Shown: positions 15,591-24,944 of the stretch, piece after piece | How the letters are laid out: the number at the start of each line of letters is the position of its first letter | How positions within the stretch are numbered: position 1 is the first letter of the stretch | DNA from: Curtobacterium sp. MCLR17_032 | GTDB taxonomy: Bacteria; Actinomycetota; Actinomycetes; Actinomycetales; Microbacteriaceae | NCBI RefSeq assembly: GCF_003234795.2 | Contig: NZ_CP126268.1 | Location: 3,410,001 to 3,474,000 of the forward strand | Direction: 5' to 3' | DNA: 64,000 nt | Translations under genes and position numbers: made by a program | The notes under the pieces: model-generated | Told to the model about the DNA's origin: nothing | Databases searched by the model: none | What the model saw: the letters and a program-made list of their open reading frames with translations, nothing else

Positions 15591-16145
15591 TCAGTGCAGC
15601 GCGCCGACCGATGCCAGGCCCGCGCGGAGGAGCGTGCCGCGGCCGCCCTCCATCTCGTCCGCGACGGCGTCGGACGCGGCCTCCATCGGGCTCATCCACG
15701 TGAGTTCGAGGGCGTCCTGCCGGGGCTCGCACGTCCCGGTGACCGGGACGACGTAGGCGAGCGAGATCGCGTGCTGCCGCTCGTCGGTGTACACCGAGGC
15801 GCCGGGCAGCGGGAAGTACTCGGCGACCGTGAAGGGGTTCGGGCTCGCCGGCAGCTGCGGGAACGCCATCGGTCCGAGGTCCTTCTCGAGGTGGCGGAAC
15901 AGCGCGGTGCGGATCGACTCGCCGTACATCACCCGGCCGGAGACGAGCGTGCGCGCGATCGAGCCGCTGGGCGACACCCGCAGCAGGACGCCGACCTCGG
16001 TCACGACCCCGAGGCCGTCGAGCCGCACGGGCACCGCCTCGACGTAGGTGATCGGGAGACGACGGCGGACGGACGCGAGCTCCTCGTCCGACAGCCAGCC
16101 GGAGCCGGAGTCGGGATCGGGATCAGGGGTGCGGGTCGAGGACAT
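15591..16145 (-). CDS. DUF4916/NUDIX-like hydrolase
   Basis: 184 residues. The N-terminus carries an Asp-Pro/Ser-Gly tail, then the NUDIX-like fold of the actinobacterial DUF4916 family: ITYVEAVPVRLDGLG, VGVLLRVSPSG, LVSGRVMYGESIRTALFRHLEKDLGPMAFPQLP and HAISLAYVVPVTG. The canonical Nudix box GxxxxxExxxxxxEL is degenerate (GRVMYGESIRTALFRHLEKDLG), so hydrolysis of a nucleoside diphosphate compound is uncertain. The gene is single. Confidence 0.8.
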   Translation of the reverse strand: MSSTRTPDPDPDSGSGWLSDEELASVRRRLPITYVEAVPVRLDGLGVVTEVGVLLRVSPSGSIARTLVSGRVMYGESIRTALFRHLEKDLGPMAFPQLPASPNPFTVAEYFPLPGASVYTDERQHAISLAYVVPVTGTCEPRQDALELTWMSPMEAASDAVADEMEGGRGTLLRAGLASVGALH

Positions 16146-16339
16146 GCACCGTTCCTACCAGGCCCGGCGGCGAACTCGGCGACGGACCCGGCCGCGGTGC
16201 GCTCCCGGTCCTCGGTGCGCCCTGCTCGTCGCTGGGTCGGCCCTGCGTCCTGGTGAGCGGTGCTCGTGATGAGCGGGTCCTCACGAGCGGGACCGGGGTC
16301 TCGCCGGCAGGGCCCAGCCCCCGCCCCGAGGGTGAGCCC

Positions 16340-17320
16340 ATGACGACACCACGAACGACAGCACTCCTGTTCGCGCGCGCTGCCGCTGCAGCCGCCGGCG
16401 CCGCCCTGCTCGCCGGCTGCTCCGCCGGTCCGGCCTCGGCCGCCCCCTCGACCACCACGTCCCCCGCGACCACCTCCGCCGCGACCGGGTCGGCGTCCGG
16501 GTCGGCGTCCGGCGGCACCGGGAACCGCCTGGACGCCGCCGCCGAGCGCGCCGACGCCAGCCTGGTCCGGCGGCTGTTCACCCAGGTCTTCCCGGCCCCG
16601 TCCAGTGCCGCCGCAGTCCGGACCGCGGGCCGCATCGTCGCACCGGACGCCGTCTCCCACGGCGGGGAGTCCGGGCCGGCCGGGCTCCTCGCCGCGTTCC
16701 GTGCCGACCACGGCCGGATCGCCGGGGCCCACGCGGTCGTCAAGCACCTGGCGGCCGACGGGGACCTGGTCGCGGTGCACTGGCAGCTCACCGCGGACGT
16801 CCACGACGAACGGCAGGGCGAGGCCGCGGTCGACCTCTTCCGGGTCAGCGGCGGTCGGGTCGTCGAGCACTGGTCGCTCGCCCAGCCGGTGGCGACCGGG
16901 AAGCCGGCCAGCGGCAACACCAACACGATGTTCAGTGACCTGTACCGGGCCCCGGCCGCGCAGCGACACCCGTCGGAGCGGCAGGAGGAGCGGAACCGCC
17001 GCTTCGCCGTCAGCGCCTACGACACCCTGTTCCGCGACCACGACGTGTCGGTGCTCGACCGCGACTTCGACCCGGGGTACCTGCAGCACAACCCGGTCGC
17101 GCCGAACGGCACGGCCGCGCTGAAGAAGCTGTTCGGCGGCGGCACCGGGTTCCCGGCGCAGGAGTCGGTGGTCTCCCTGTCCGACGGGGACCTGGTGTGG
17201 ACGTTCTCCCGCCCGGTCGGCGCCTCGGCGGACAGCCCGTTCCTCGCCGCGGACCTGTTCCGTGTCGACGGCGGGCTGATCCGCGAGCACTGGGACGTGG
17301 TCCCGCCCGCGGCTGGCTGA
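16340..17320 (+). CDS. lipoprotein with two SnoaL/NTF2-like domains
   Basis: 326 residues, ATG 16340 after GAGGGTGAG. A lipoprotein signal (LLAGC, C27) and a Ser/Thr/Gly linker precede two tandem NTF2-like domains: residues about 70-190 (AVSHGG..HAVVKHLAADGDLVAVHWQ..VDLFRVSGGRVVEHWSL) and 205-326 (NRRFAVSAYDTLFRDHDVSVLDRDF..YLQHNP..DLFRVDGGLIREHWDVV). The second resembles the YesE/SnoaL-type cyclase-like proteins with their QHNP motif. The internal duplication is clear in the shared RVxGGxxxEHW ends. Ligand unknown; anchored on the outer face of the membrane. Confidence 0.83.
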   Translation: MTTPRTTALLFARAAAAAAGAALLAGCSAGPASAAPSTTTSPATTSAATGSASGSASGGTGNRLDAAAERADASLVRRLFTQVFPAPSSAAAVRTAGRIVAPDAVSHGGESGPAGLLAAFRADHGRIAGAHAVVKHLAADGDLVAVHWQLTADVHDERQGEAAVDLFRVSGGRVVEHWSLAQPVATGKPASGNTNTMFSDLYRAPAAQRHPSERQEERNRRFAVSAYDTLFRDHDVSVLDRDFDPGYLQHNPVAPNGTAALKKLFGGGTGFPAQESVVSLSDGDLVWTFSRPVGASADSPFLAADLFRVDGGLIREHWDVVPPAAG

Positions 17321-17342
17321 CACCGCCGGAGCCGGCCACAGA

Positions 17343-17386
17343 CGGACGGGAGGCCCGTTGCCAGCTGGCAACGGGCCTCCCGTCCG
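17343..17386. terminator. perfect 20-bp terminator hairpin
   Basis: Twenty-base perfect arms (17343-17362 and 17367-17386) around AGCT, between the convergent SnoaL-like and PadR genes. Its arms contain the GACGGGAGGCCCGT form of the short sequence that recurs through the window. Confidence 0.85.
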
Positions 17387-17436
17387 GTGTGTGGTTCTCC
17401 GGTGCTGCGGCGCCGGGGCCCCGTGGCGCGGACCGC

Positions 17437-18138
17437 TCAGTCGCTGAGGACCTGGAGCAGGTCGCGGCGCAGGCCGTCGATCTTCTCGGTGGCGGCCTTC
17501 GTCTGCTCGTCCGTCGCACTCGTGCGGAACACGTGCATGACGCTGGCGAGCTTGCGGAGCGACTCGAACAGCTCGCGCTGCGAGTCCGGCATGCCGGGCG
17601 TGGACTCCCACGCGGCGGCGATCTCGTCGGCCTTGGACTCGGCCTCGGCCCGACCGGCGTCGGTGAGCTCGAAGAGGGTCTTCCGACCGTCGCCCGTCGA
17701 GACCACGAGCTCTTCGTCGACGAGCTGCTGGAGCGTCGGGTAGACCGAGCCGGGGCTCGGCTTCCAGGCGCCGCCGGTGCGTTCCGCGATCGTCTTGATG
17801 ACCGCGTAGCCGTTCTGCGGGCCCTCGGCGAGGAGTCCGAGGATGGCGAGACGGACGTCGCCGCGGCGACGGCGTTCACGGCCGGGGCCGAAGCCCGGAC
17901 CGAAGCCGCCGCCGAAGCCGGGACCGAACCCCGGACCGCCGAAGCCCGGTCCGCCGAAACCGGGACCGAAGCCCCGCCCACCGCGGCCACCGCGGCCGTG
18001 TTCGTGGTCACCGTGGTCACGGCCGGGGAACCCGGTGCCGTGGTGCTGGCGGGCGCTGCCGAAGCGGGGCCCGCGCTGGCCGCGACCGAAGGGGTCGCGG
18101 GGGGACGTGGAGCTGTTCTCGTCGTCGATGGGGCGCAT
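17437..18138 (-). CDS. PadR family transcriptional regulator with Gly/Phe-rich tail
   Basis: 233 residues, ATG 18138 after AAGGAG. Residues 1-90 are disordered and made of FGPGFGG repeats and His/Arg-rich segments; the PadR winged helix follows (DVRLAILGLLAEGPQNGYAVIKTIAERTGGAWKPSPGSVYPTLQQLVDEELV) with a C-terminal helical dimerisation part. PadR proteins repress efflux or stress genes and often themselves. The promoter at 18197-18226 is strong and has a dyad within it, so autoregulation is likely. The FGG-repeat tail is unusual and could drive assembly. Confidence 0.92.
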   Translation of the reverse strand: MRPIDDENSSTSPRDPFGRGQRGPRFGSARQHHGTGFPGRDHGDHEHGRGGRGGRGFGPGFGGPGFGGPGFGPGFGGGFGPGFGPGRERRRRGDVRLAILGLLAEGPQNGYAVIKTIAERTGGAWKPSPGSVYPTLQQLVDEELVVSTGDGRKTLFELTDAGRAEAESKADEIAAAWESTPGMPDSQRELFESLRKLASVMHVFRTSATDEQTKAATEKIDGLRRDLLQVLSD

Positions 18139-18196
18139 GACGACTCCTTTCTCGAAGTTGGTTCGCGACCTGTTCAGGACCGGTCGCGATGCAGTA

Positions 18197-18226
18197 ACGA
18201 TAGATCGGTAGTGTTCTCGTTGTCAA
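18197..18226 (-). promoter_or_regulatory. sigma70-type promoter of the PadR gene with internal dyad
   Basis: Reading leftwards, a perfect TTGACA (18221-18226) is separated by 18 bases from TATCGT (18197-18202). The dyad CGATAGATCG overlaps the -10 box and is a candidate PadR operator. The lhr gene starts 55 bases to the right, so binding here could also touch lhr transcription. Confidence 0.7.
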
Positions 18227-18280
18227 GCACCGATCCGCCCCGGGCTCCTGTCGGTGGTGAGGAGCAGGATGGAGCGGACC

Positions 18281-21200
18281 ATGACGGACGTCTTCGAGCG
18301 CTTCTCCCCCGCCACCGCCGAGTGGTTCCGGGGGGCGTTCCGCGAACCGACGGCCGCGCAGGCCGGCGCGTGGGACGCCATCTCGACCGGGCAACACGCA
18401 CTCGTCATCGCCCCGACCGGCTCCGGCAAGACCCTGGCCTCGTTCCTGTGGTCGATCGACCGGCTCATCTCGGCGTCGGACACCCCGCCCGCCAAGCAGC
18501 GCACCCGCGTGCTCTACGTCTCGCCGCTCAAGGCCCTCGGCGTCGACGTCGAACGGAACCTGCGCTCCCCGCTCGTCGGCATCACGCAGACGGCCAAGCG
18601 GCTCGGGCTCGAACCGCCCGACGTCACGGTCGGCGTCCGGAGCGGTGACACCCCCTCGTCCGACCGGCAGAAGCTGCTGCGCCTGCCGCCGGACATCCTC
18701 ATCACCACGCCCGAGTCGCTCTACCTGATGCTGACGTCGAAGGCGCGCGAGACCCTGGTCAACGTCGACACCGTCATCGTGGACGAGGTGCACGCGGTCG
18801 CGGCGTCCAAGCGTGGCGCACACCTCGCCGTCTCGCTCGAACGCCTCGACGACCTGCTCGAGAAACCCGTCCAGCGCATCGGGCTGTCCGCGACCGTCCG
18901 CCCGGCGGAAGAAGTGGCGCGGTTCCTCGGCGGTCGGGCCCCGGTGCAGATCATCGCGCCGCCCGCGCAGAAGACCTTCGACCTGCGCGTCGTCGTGCCG
19001 GTCGACGACATGACCGAGCTCGGCGCCCCGCCGGTCGGGGCCGACGCGACCTCCAGCCCGACGAACGGCTCGATCTGGCCGCACGTCGAAGAGTCGGTCG
19101 TGGACCTCATCGAGCAGCACCGGTCGACGATCGTCTTCGCCAACTCCCGCCGGCTGGCCGAACGCCTGACCGCCCGGCTCAACGAGATCCATGAGGAACG
19201 GGCCCTGGCGACGACGGACGTGGCCGAACCCGTGGGTGCCGGTGTCGGCGTGCCGGTGGTCTCGCAGTCACCGGGGCGGGCGTCGGCACATGCGCCGGTA
19301 CCCCAGCCCACCCGGCCACCGGCCCAGCTGATCGGCGGGTCCGGCCAGACCGACGGCGGCGGCTCGGACCGGAACATCCCGGTGCTGGCCCGCGCCCACC
19401 ACGGCTCGGTGTCCAAGGACCAGCGCGCGATCATCGAGGACGACCTGAAGTCCGGACGGCTGCGTTGCGTGGTCGCCACCAGTTCGCTCGAACTCGGCAT
19501 CGACATGGGCGAGGTCGACCTCGTCATCCAGGTCGAGGCGCCGCCCTCGGTCGCCAGCGGCCTGCAGCGCGTCGGCCGCGCCGGACACCAGGTCGGCGAG
19601 ATCTCCCGCGGCGTGCTCTTCCCGAAGCACCGGGCCGACCTCGTCAACAGCGCCGTCACCGTCGAGCGCATGGTCAGCGGCCAGATCGAGTCGATCTCGG
19701 TGCCCGCCAACCCGCTCGACGTCCTGGCGCAGCACACCGTCGCGGCCGGGGCGATCGACACGGTCGACGTCGAGCACTGGTTCGAGCTCGTCCGACGCAG
19801 CGCCCCGTTCAGTGGACTGCCCCGCTCGGCGTTCGAGGCGACGCTCGACCTGGTCACCGGCCGCTACCCGAGCGACGAGTTCGCCGAACTCCGACCACGC
19901 CTGGTCTGGGACCGCGTGCACGGCACCCTCACCGGGCGTCCCGGAGCGCAGCGCCTGGCCGTCACGAGCGGTGGCACGATCCCGGACCGTGGCATGTTCG
20001 GCGTCTTCATGGTCGGCGAACGGGCGTCCCGCGTCGGCGAGCTCGACGAGGAGATGGTCTACGAGTCCCGCGTCGGCGACGTCTTCGCACTCGGCGCCAC
20101 CAGCTGGCGGATCGAGGAGATCACGCACGACCGGGTCCTCGTCAGCCCGGCGTTCGGGCAGCCCGGCCGGGTGCCGTTCTGGAAGGGCGATGGACTCGGC
20201 CGGCCCGCCGAACTCGGCCGTGCCACCGGTGCCTTCGTGCGGGAGGTCGAATCGGCCTCGGACGAGGACGCCCGGGCCCGGGTCGCCGCCGGTGGCCTCG
20301 ACGAACGGGCCGTCACGAACCTCATCGCCTTCCTCCGCGACCAGCGCGCCGCCACCGGTCACGTGCCGAGCGACACGACGCTCGTCGTCGAACGCTTCCG
20401 CGACGAGCTCGGCGACTGGCGGCTCATCCTGCACTCCCCGTACGGCATGACCGTGCACGCGCCGTGGGCCCTGGCGGTCGCGGCCCGACTGCGGGAGCGG
20501 CACGGGATCGACGGCGGCGCCATGGCCGCGGACGACGGCATCGTGGTGCGGATCCCGGAGACGGACGCCGAGCCTCCCGGAGCGGAACTGTTCGTCTTCG
20601 AGCGCGACGACCTCGAGACCATCGTCACCGACGAGGTCGGCGGTTCCGCGCTGTTCGCCGCACGCTTCCGCGAGTGCGCGGCCCGGGCACTCCTGCTGCC
20701 CCGCCGTGACCCGGGGCGCCGGTCCCCGCTCTGGCAGCAGCGCCAGCGTGCGTCGCAGTTGCTCGAGGTGGCGCAGAAGTACCCGACGTTCCCGATCCTG
20801 CTCGAGACCGTGCGCGAGGTGCTGCAGGACGTGTACGACGTCCCCGCCCTGCTCGGCATCGCGGACGAGATCGCCCGGCGGCGGATCCGCCTGGTCGAGA
20901 GCGAGACCGAGCAGCCCTCGCCGTTCGCCCGCACCCTGCTGTTCGGGTACGTCGCGGCCTTCATGTACGAGGGGGACTCGCCGCTCGCCGAACGCCGGGC
21001 CGCCGCACTGTCCCTCGACTCGACCCTGCTCAGCGAGCTGCTCGGTCGTGCGGAACTGCGCGAACTGCTCGACCCGGCCGTCATCGACGGTGTCGAACGC
21101 GACCTGCAGCGGCTCTCCCCGGACCGCCGCGCACGGGACGTCGAGGGCATGGTCGACGTCCTCCGGCTGGTCGGGGCGCTCGACCTCGACGAGCTGGTCG

Positions 21201-23050
21201 ACCGGAGCTGGCTGGCCGACGCCACGGACCGCAGCGAGGCCCAGGCGACGCTCCGCACGGCACTGGAGGCCCTCGAGCGCGACCGCCGGGTCCTCGCCTT
21301 CTCGCACGCCGGGGCCACCCGCTGGGCCGTGATCGAGGACGCCTCCCGACTCCGCGACGCCCTCGGGGTGCCGCTGCCGATCGGCGTGCCGACCGCCTTC
21401 GTCGAGCCGGTCGCCGACCCGCTCGGTGACCTGGTCGGCCGGTACGCCCGCAGCCACGGTCCGTTCGGCGCGCAGGAGGCCGCGTCGCGTCTGGGGCTCG
21501 GCGTCGCGGTGGTGCAGGACACCCTGCGCCGCCTGACCGCCGACCGACGCCTGGTCGAGGGCGAGTTCCGACCCGACCGCCAGGGTGCCGAGTGGTGCGA
21601 CTCCGAGGTGCTCCGACGCATCCGGACGAAGTCGCTCGCGGCGCTCCGGCACGAGGTCGAACCGGTCGCACCGGACGCCCTCGCCCGCTTCCTGCCCGCG
21701 TGGCAGCACGTCCGCGTCCCCGGGGCCCGCGGTGGGCTGCGCGGCATCGACGGCGTGCTGCAGGTGGTCGACCAGCTGTCCGGGGTCGCCCTGCCCGCCA
21801 GCTCGTGGGAGTCGCTGGTGCTGCCGGCCCGCGTCTCCGACTACGCCCCGAGCATGCTCGACGAACTCACCGCCACCGGCGAGGTCCTCTGGTCCGGTGG
21901 CGGCACCCTGCCCGGCAACGACGGCTGGGTCCGGCTGCACCTCGCCGACACCGCCGCGACCACCCTGGCCGAGGCGGCGGGCGACGAGACCACCGAACTG
22001 CAGCGCGACGTCCTGGGTGCCCTGGCCGGCGGCGGCGCGTACTTCTTCCGGCAGCTCGGGCAGGCCGTCGGCAGCACCGACGACTCCGGCCTGACCACCG
22101 CACTGTGGGACCTGGTGTGGGCCGGCCAGATCACCAACGACACGTTCGCCCCGCTGCGGGCGATGCTCGGCGGCAAGGCCCGGACCTCGAGCGCACCGCG
22201 CACCCGCGCCTACCGGGGACGCCGGCGCCCGACATTGCCCAGCCAGTCCGGTCCGCCGAACGTCGGCGGACGCTGGTCACTGCTGCCGCTCGCCGAACCC
22301 GACGCCACCGTCCGGGCAGCGGCGACCGCGGAGCTGCTGCTCGAGCGCTACGGCGTCGTCACCCGCGGTGCCGTGCAGGTGGAGGGCGTCCCCGGCGGCT
22401 TCGCCGGGGTCTACCGTGTGCTCGCCAAGTTCGAGGAGTCCGGCCGTGCCCGACGCGGGTACTTCGTCGAGGGGCTCGGTGCCGCGCAGTTCGCCACCGG
22501 CCCGACCGTCGACCGACTCCGCACGTACGCCCGAGACCTGGACGACGAGGAGCGCGCCGACCCGGACCGCGCGCGGGAGGCCCTGACGCTGTCGGCCACC
22601 GACCCGGCGAACCCCTTCGGCGCCTCGCTGCCGTGGCCGCACGAACCCGCACCGGTCGACCCCGACGACCCGGCCGCGGCGGCGCAGCCGGCCGGGGCCG
22701 CGAGCGCCGGTCCGGTCGCCCAGACCACCATCAGCACCGCCACCGCCACCGCGAAGGGCGGTGCCCGCGGCCACCGCCCGGGTCGCAAGGCCGGCGCGCT
22801 CGTCGTGCTCGTCGACGGTCGGCTGGCCGTCTACGTCGAACGCGGCGGCAAGAGCGTGCTGACGTTCACGGAGGACCCGGCCGACCTGGCAGCGGCGGCC
22901 ACCTCGATCGCGGCGACCGTCCGGAGCGGGCTCGGCAAGCTGTCCGTCGAACGGGTCGACGGCGTCTTCGTGCTGGAAGCCCCGCTCGGGGACGCCCTCC
23001 GCACCGCGGGCTTCACGGCCACGCCCCAGGGACTGCGGCTCCGTGCCTGA
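18281..23050 (+). CDS. lhr: Lhr-type ATP-dependent DNA helicase
   Basis: A superfamily 2 helicase of 1589 residues. ATG 18281 was chosen (TDVFERFSPATAEWFRG is the usual Lhr N-terminus); an in-frame ATG at 18269 has an AGGAG site and is a possible alternative. The N-terminal core has APTGSGKT, DEVH in VDEVHAVAASKRGAHL, SAT, and the RVGRAGHQ motif VI, followed by the long Lhr winged-helix/beta-barrel body and C-terminal domain. A 40-50-residue linker rich in Pro/Ala/Gly (about 310-365) splits the second RecA domain. Lhr-core unwinds 3'-tailed DNA and RNA-DNA hybrids in mycobacteria. Its stop overlaps the nei2 start by eight bases. Confidence 0.96.
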   Translation: MTDVFERFSPATAEWFRGAFREPTAAQAGAWDAISTGQHALVIAPTGSGKTLASFLWSIDRLISASDTPPAKQRTRVLYVSPLKALGVDVERNLRSPLVGITQTAKRLGLEPPDVTVGVRSGDTPSSDRQKLLRLPPDILITTPESLYLMLTSKARETLVNVDTVIVDEVHAVAASKRGAHLAVSLERLDDLLEKPVQRIGLSATVRPAEEVARFLGGRAPVQIIAPPAQKTFDLRVVVPVDDMTELGAPPVGADATSSPTNGSIWPHVEESVVDLIEQHRSTIVFANSRRLAERLTARLNEIHEERALATTDVAEPVGAGVGVPVVSQSPGRASAHAPVPQPTRPPAQLIGGSGQTDGGGSDRNIPVLARAHHGSVSKDQRAIIEDDLKSGRLRCVVATSSLELGIDMGEVDLVIQVEAPPSVASGLQRVGRAGHQVGEISRGVLFPKHRADLVNSAVTVERMVSGQIESISVPANPLDVLAQHTVAAGAIDTVDVEHWFELVRRSAPFSGLPRSAFEATLDLVTGRYPSDEFAELRPRLVWDRVHGTLTGRPGAQRLAVTSGGTIPDRGMFGVFMVGERASRVGELDEEMVYESRVGDVFALGATSWRIEEITHDRVLVSPAFGQPGRVPFWKGDGLGRPAELGRATGAFVREVESASDEDARARVAAGGLDERAVTNLIAFLRDQRAATGHVPSDTTLVVERFRDELGDWRLILHSPYGMTVHAPWALAVAARLRERHGIDGGAMAADDGIVVRIPETDAEPPGAELFVFERDDLETIVTDEVGGSALFAARFRECAARALLLPRRDPGRRSPLWQQRQRASQLLEVAQKYPTFPILLETVREVLQDVYDVPALLGIADEIARRRIRLVESETEQPSPFARTLLFGYVAAFMYEGDSPLAERRAAALSLDSTLLSELLGRAELRELLDPAVIDGVERDLQRLSPDRRARDVEGMVDVLRLVGALDLDELVDRSWLADATDRSEAQATLRTALEALERDRRVLAFSHAGATRWAVIEDASRLRDALGVPLPIGVPTAFVEPVADPLGDLVGRYARSHGPFGAQEAASRLGLGVAVVQDTLRRLTADRRLVEGEFRPDRQGAEWCDSEVLRRIRTKSLAALRHEVEPVAPDALARFLPAWQHVRVPGARGGLRGIDGVLQVVDQLSGVALPASSWESLVLPARVSDYAPSMLDELTATGEVLWSGGGTLPGNDGWVRLHLADTAATTLAEAAGDETTELQRDVLGALAGGGAYFFRQLGQAVGSTDDSGLTTALWDLVWAGQITNDTFAPLRAMLGGKARTSSAPRTRAYRGRRRPTLPSQSGPPNVGGRWSLLPLAEPDATVRAAATAELLLERYGVVTRGAVQVEGVPGGFAGVYRVLAKFEESGRARRGYFVEGLGAAQFATGPTVDRLRTYARDLDDEERADPDRAREALTLSATDPANPFGASLPWPHEPAPVDPDDPAAAAQPAGAASAGPVAQTTISTATATAKGGARGHRPGRKAGALVVLVDGRLAVYVERGGKSVLTFTEDPADLAAAATSIAATVRSGLGKLSVERVDGVFVLEAPLGDALRTAGFTATPQGLRLRA

Positions 23051-23822
23051 GGGCGACACCGTCTTCCGCGCGGCAGCCCGGTTGCACGCGGCGCTGGCGG
23101 GCAAGGTCCTGACTCGCAGCGACTTCCGGGTGCCCGCGTTCGCCACGCTCGACCTGGTCGGCCGCACCGTCGACGAGGTCGTCCCGCGCGGCAAGCACCT
23201 GCTGCACCGGATCGGCGACCTGACCGTGCACTCGCACCTCAAGATGGAGGGCCGGTGGGACGTCTACGCCCCGGGTGAGCGCTGGCGCCGACCGGCGTTC
23301 CAGGCGCGGGTCGTCCTGGACGCCGCCGACGTCTCGACCGTCGGCTTCACCCTCGGGGTCCTGGAGGTCGTCCCGCGCGACCGTGAGTCCGAGGTCGTCG
23401 GGCACCTCGGCCCGGACCTGCTCGGACCGGACTGGGACGCCGACGTCGCCCTCCGGAACCTCATCGCGGACCCGGACCGACCCGTCGGCCTGGCGCTCCT
23501 CGACCAGCGGGTGATGGCGGGGCTCGGCAACGTCTACCGGAACGAGCTCTGCTTCCTCCGGGGCGTTCTGCCGACCCGGCCGGTCAGCGAGGTGCGGGAC
23601 CCGGCGCGGATGGTGACCATGGCCTCCCGGCTGATCGTCGCGAACCGCGACCGCAGCAACCGGGTGACCACGGGCGTCGACCGCCCGGGGCAGCGCTTCT
23701 GGGTCTACAACCGGGCCGGCAAGCCCTGCCTGCGCTGCGGCACCAGGGTCCGATCTGGCGACCTGGGCGAGTCGGAGCTGACGCTGCGGGACACCTACTG
23801 GTGCCCGCGCTGCCAGACCTGA
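23043..23822 (+). CDS. nei2: Nei2/endonuclease VIII-like DNA glycosylase
   Basis: 259 residues from GTG 23043, overlapping lhr. The catalytic N-terminus PEGDTVFRAA (Pro2, Glu3 after removal of Met) is exact, with the helix-two-turn-helix region (LLDQRVMAGLGNVYRNELCFLRG) and a C-terminal zinc finger CLRCGTRVR...WCPRCQ. The enzyme excises oxidised pyrimidines and cuts the abasic site. The lhr-nei2 overlap is a known actinobacterial arrangement and supports a joint role in repair of damaged DNA. Confidence 0.93.
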   Translation: MPEGDTVFRAAARLHAALAGKVLTRSDFRVPAFATLDLVGRTVDEVVPRGKHLLHRIGDLTVHSHLKMEGRWDVYAPGERWRRPAFQARVVLDAADVSTVGFTLGVLEVVPRDRESEVVGHLGPDLLGPDWDADVALRNLIADPDRPVGLALLDQRVMAGLGNVYRNELCFLRGVLPTRPVSEVRDPARMVTMASRLIVANRDRSNRVTTGVDRPGQRFWVYNRAGKPCLRCGTRVRSGDLGESELTLRDTYWCPRCQT

Positions 23823-23846
23823 CCGCGGAGGACAGAGCTGACCACG

Positions 23847-23874
23847 GACCAGACCTGACTGGTCAGGTCTGGTC
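23847..23874. terminator. perfect hairpin terminator
   Basis: Thirteen-base perfect arms (GACCAGACCTGAC, 23847-23859, and its complement 23862-23874) with a two-base centre, between lhr-nei2 and the convergent lipoprotein gene. The duplicated GACCAGACCTGA units flank the nei2 stop. Confidence 0.8.
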
Positions 23875-23885
23875 GTGATCGGACG

Positions 23886-24404
23886 TCAGTGGTCGACGGC
23901 CTCGACGATGCAGCTCTGGACCTGCTTCGCCGCGTCCGACGTCTCGGAGAAGTCGGCCGGTGCGGCGGTGGCGGTGCTCTCGTCGGCGACGACGTCCTCG
24001 GCGACCTTGTTCACCGGGACGACCATGCCGTCGAAGTCCTCGGCGGTCGGGTCGGACTCGGTGCCGAAGACCGCGACCTCGTCGTCGTTGGGGTCGTCGC
24101 TCTGGTTCGGGGCGACCGAGACGCCGAGGTACCAGCCGGCCTCGCCCTTCGTGACGCTCGCGACGTCCGTGTTGTCGTGCCGCCCCACGGCCTTGTCGAT
24201 CGCGTCGACGGCGGCACTCGAGGCGACCTGGCAGGGGGCGCTGTTGCGCTGGCCGGGGTCGGTGCGGGTGGCGGACTCCTCGGAGCCCGGGACCTTCGCG
24301 ACCGGGTCGCCGTTCTGGGCGCCGGCGTTCGAGCAGCCGCCGAGCAGCATGCCGATGGTGGCGAGGCCGACGAGGGTGGCTGTGGTCTTCGCGCGCGTGC
24401 TCAT
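23886..24404 (-). CDS. small secreted lipoprotein, function unknown
   Basis: 172 residues. ATG 24404 follows a TACCGT box (24412-24417 on the minus strand) by 7 bases, so the mRNA is probably leaderless. A type II signal ends at MLLGGC (C24). The mature part is acidic, with two cysteines far apart (CQVASSA near 57 and CIVEAVDH at the end) that may form a disulfide, and a patch VFGTESDPTAEDFDGMVVPVNKVAEDVV. No family was recognised. Confidence 0.7.
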   Translation of the reverse strand: MSTRAKTTATLVGLATIGMLLGGCSNAGAQNGDPVAKVPGSEESATRTDPGQRNSAPCQVASSAAVDAIDKAVGRHDNTDVASVTKGEAGWYLGVSVAPNQSDDPNDDEVAVFGTESDPTAEDFDGMVVPVNKVAEDVVADESTATAAPADFSETSDAAKQVQSCIVEAVDH

Positions 24405-24428
24405 GGCGTGGACGGTAGGCGGACGCAG

Positions 24429-24470
24429 GTGTGCCGGAGCCCAGGAGTGCGTCCCGTGGCTCCGGCACAC
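24429..24470. terminator. inverted repeat downstream of the GH81 remnant
   Basis: Perfect 13-base arms GTGTGCCGGAGCC (24429-24441) and GGCTCCGGCACAC (24458-24470) around 16 bases. It lies between the GH81 stub and the lipoprotein promoter, and is probably the original terminator of the glucanase gene. Confidence 0.6.
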
Positions 24471-24498
24471 GAGGGTCCGGCACATGAGTCGACTCGCG

Positions 24499-24944
24499 CT
24501 ACTGGTGCGACATGATCCACGCCAGCAGGTACGACCGGGTGTTGCCCGTGTCGATGTCCTCTGCCGGCAGGTCGCGGGCGAGGGCGAGTGCCGCCGTCGC
24601 CTGGCTGCCCGACGCCAACGCCCGGTACATGAGCAGGTAGTCGCCGAACTGCACCGCGTAGTCGCCCTCCGGCACGGCCTCGTCGAGGACCTTCCCGATC
24701 TGCTCCTTGCCACCGGCGGCGACGTAGTCCGCGGCGACGGCGGGCATCGGGATGAGCTCGATGCCGGCCGGTGCCGCCGGGTCCGCGCTGAACCAGGTGG
24801 CGTGGTCCCGCTTGCCGCCCCAGTTCAGGGAGACGACGGTGTGCTGCAACCCGGGGAACGGCCGCAGGTCCGGGTCGAGGACGTCCCGCTCCGCCGAGGC
24901 CGCCTCGTTCGCGAGGAGCCAGTCGCCCAGGCTGCGGCTCCGTG
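24499..24944 (-). pseudogene. C-terminal remnant of a GH81 endo-beta-1,3-glucanase
   Basis: About 147 codons open to the TAG at 24499. The translation has the GH81 C-terminal signatures VVSLNWGGKRDHATWFS, GIELIPMPAVAADYV, DYLLMYRALASGSQA and the ending GNTRSYLLAWIMS. GH81 enzymes are normally 600-800 residues, so the catalytic N-terminal three quarters are absent and no start codon with a ribosome site fits. Glucanase-like sequence begins almost exactly after the stop codon of the ABC ATPase (24945), which marks an insertion/deletion junction. The remnant may be transcribed as a tail of the ABC operon but should not make an active enzyme. Confidence 0.78.
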
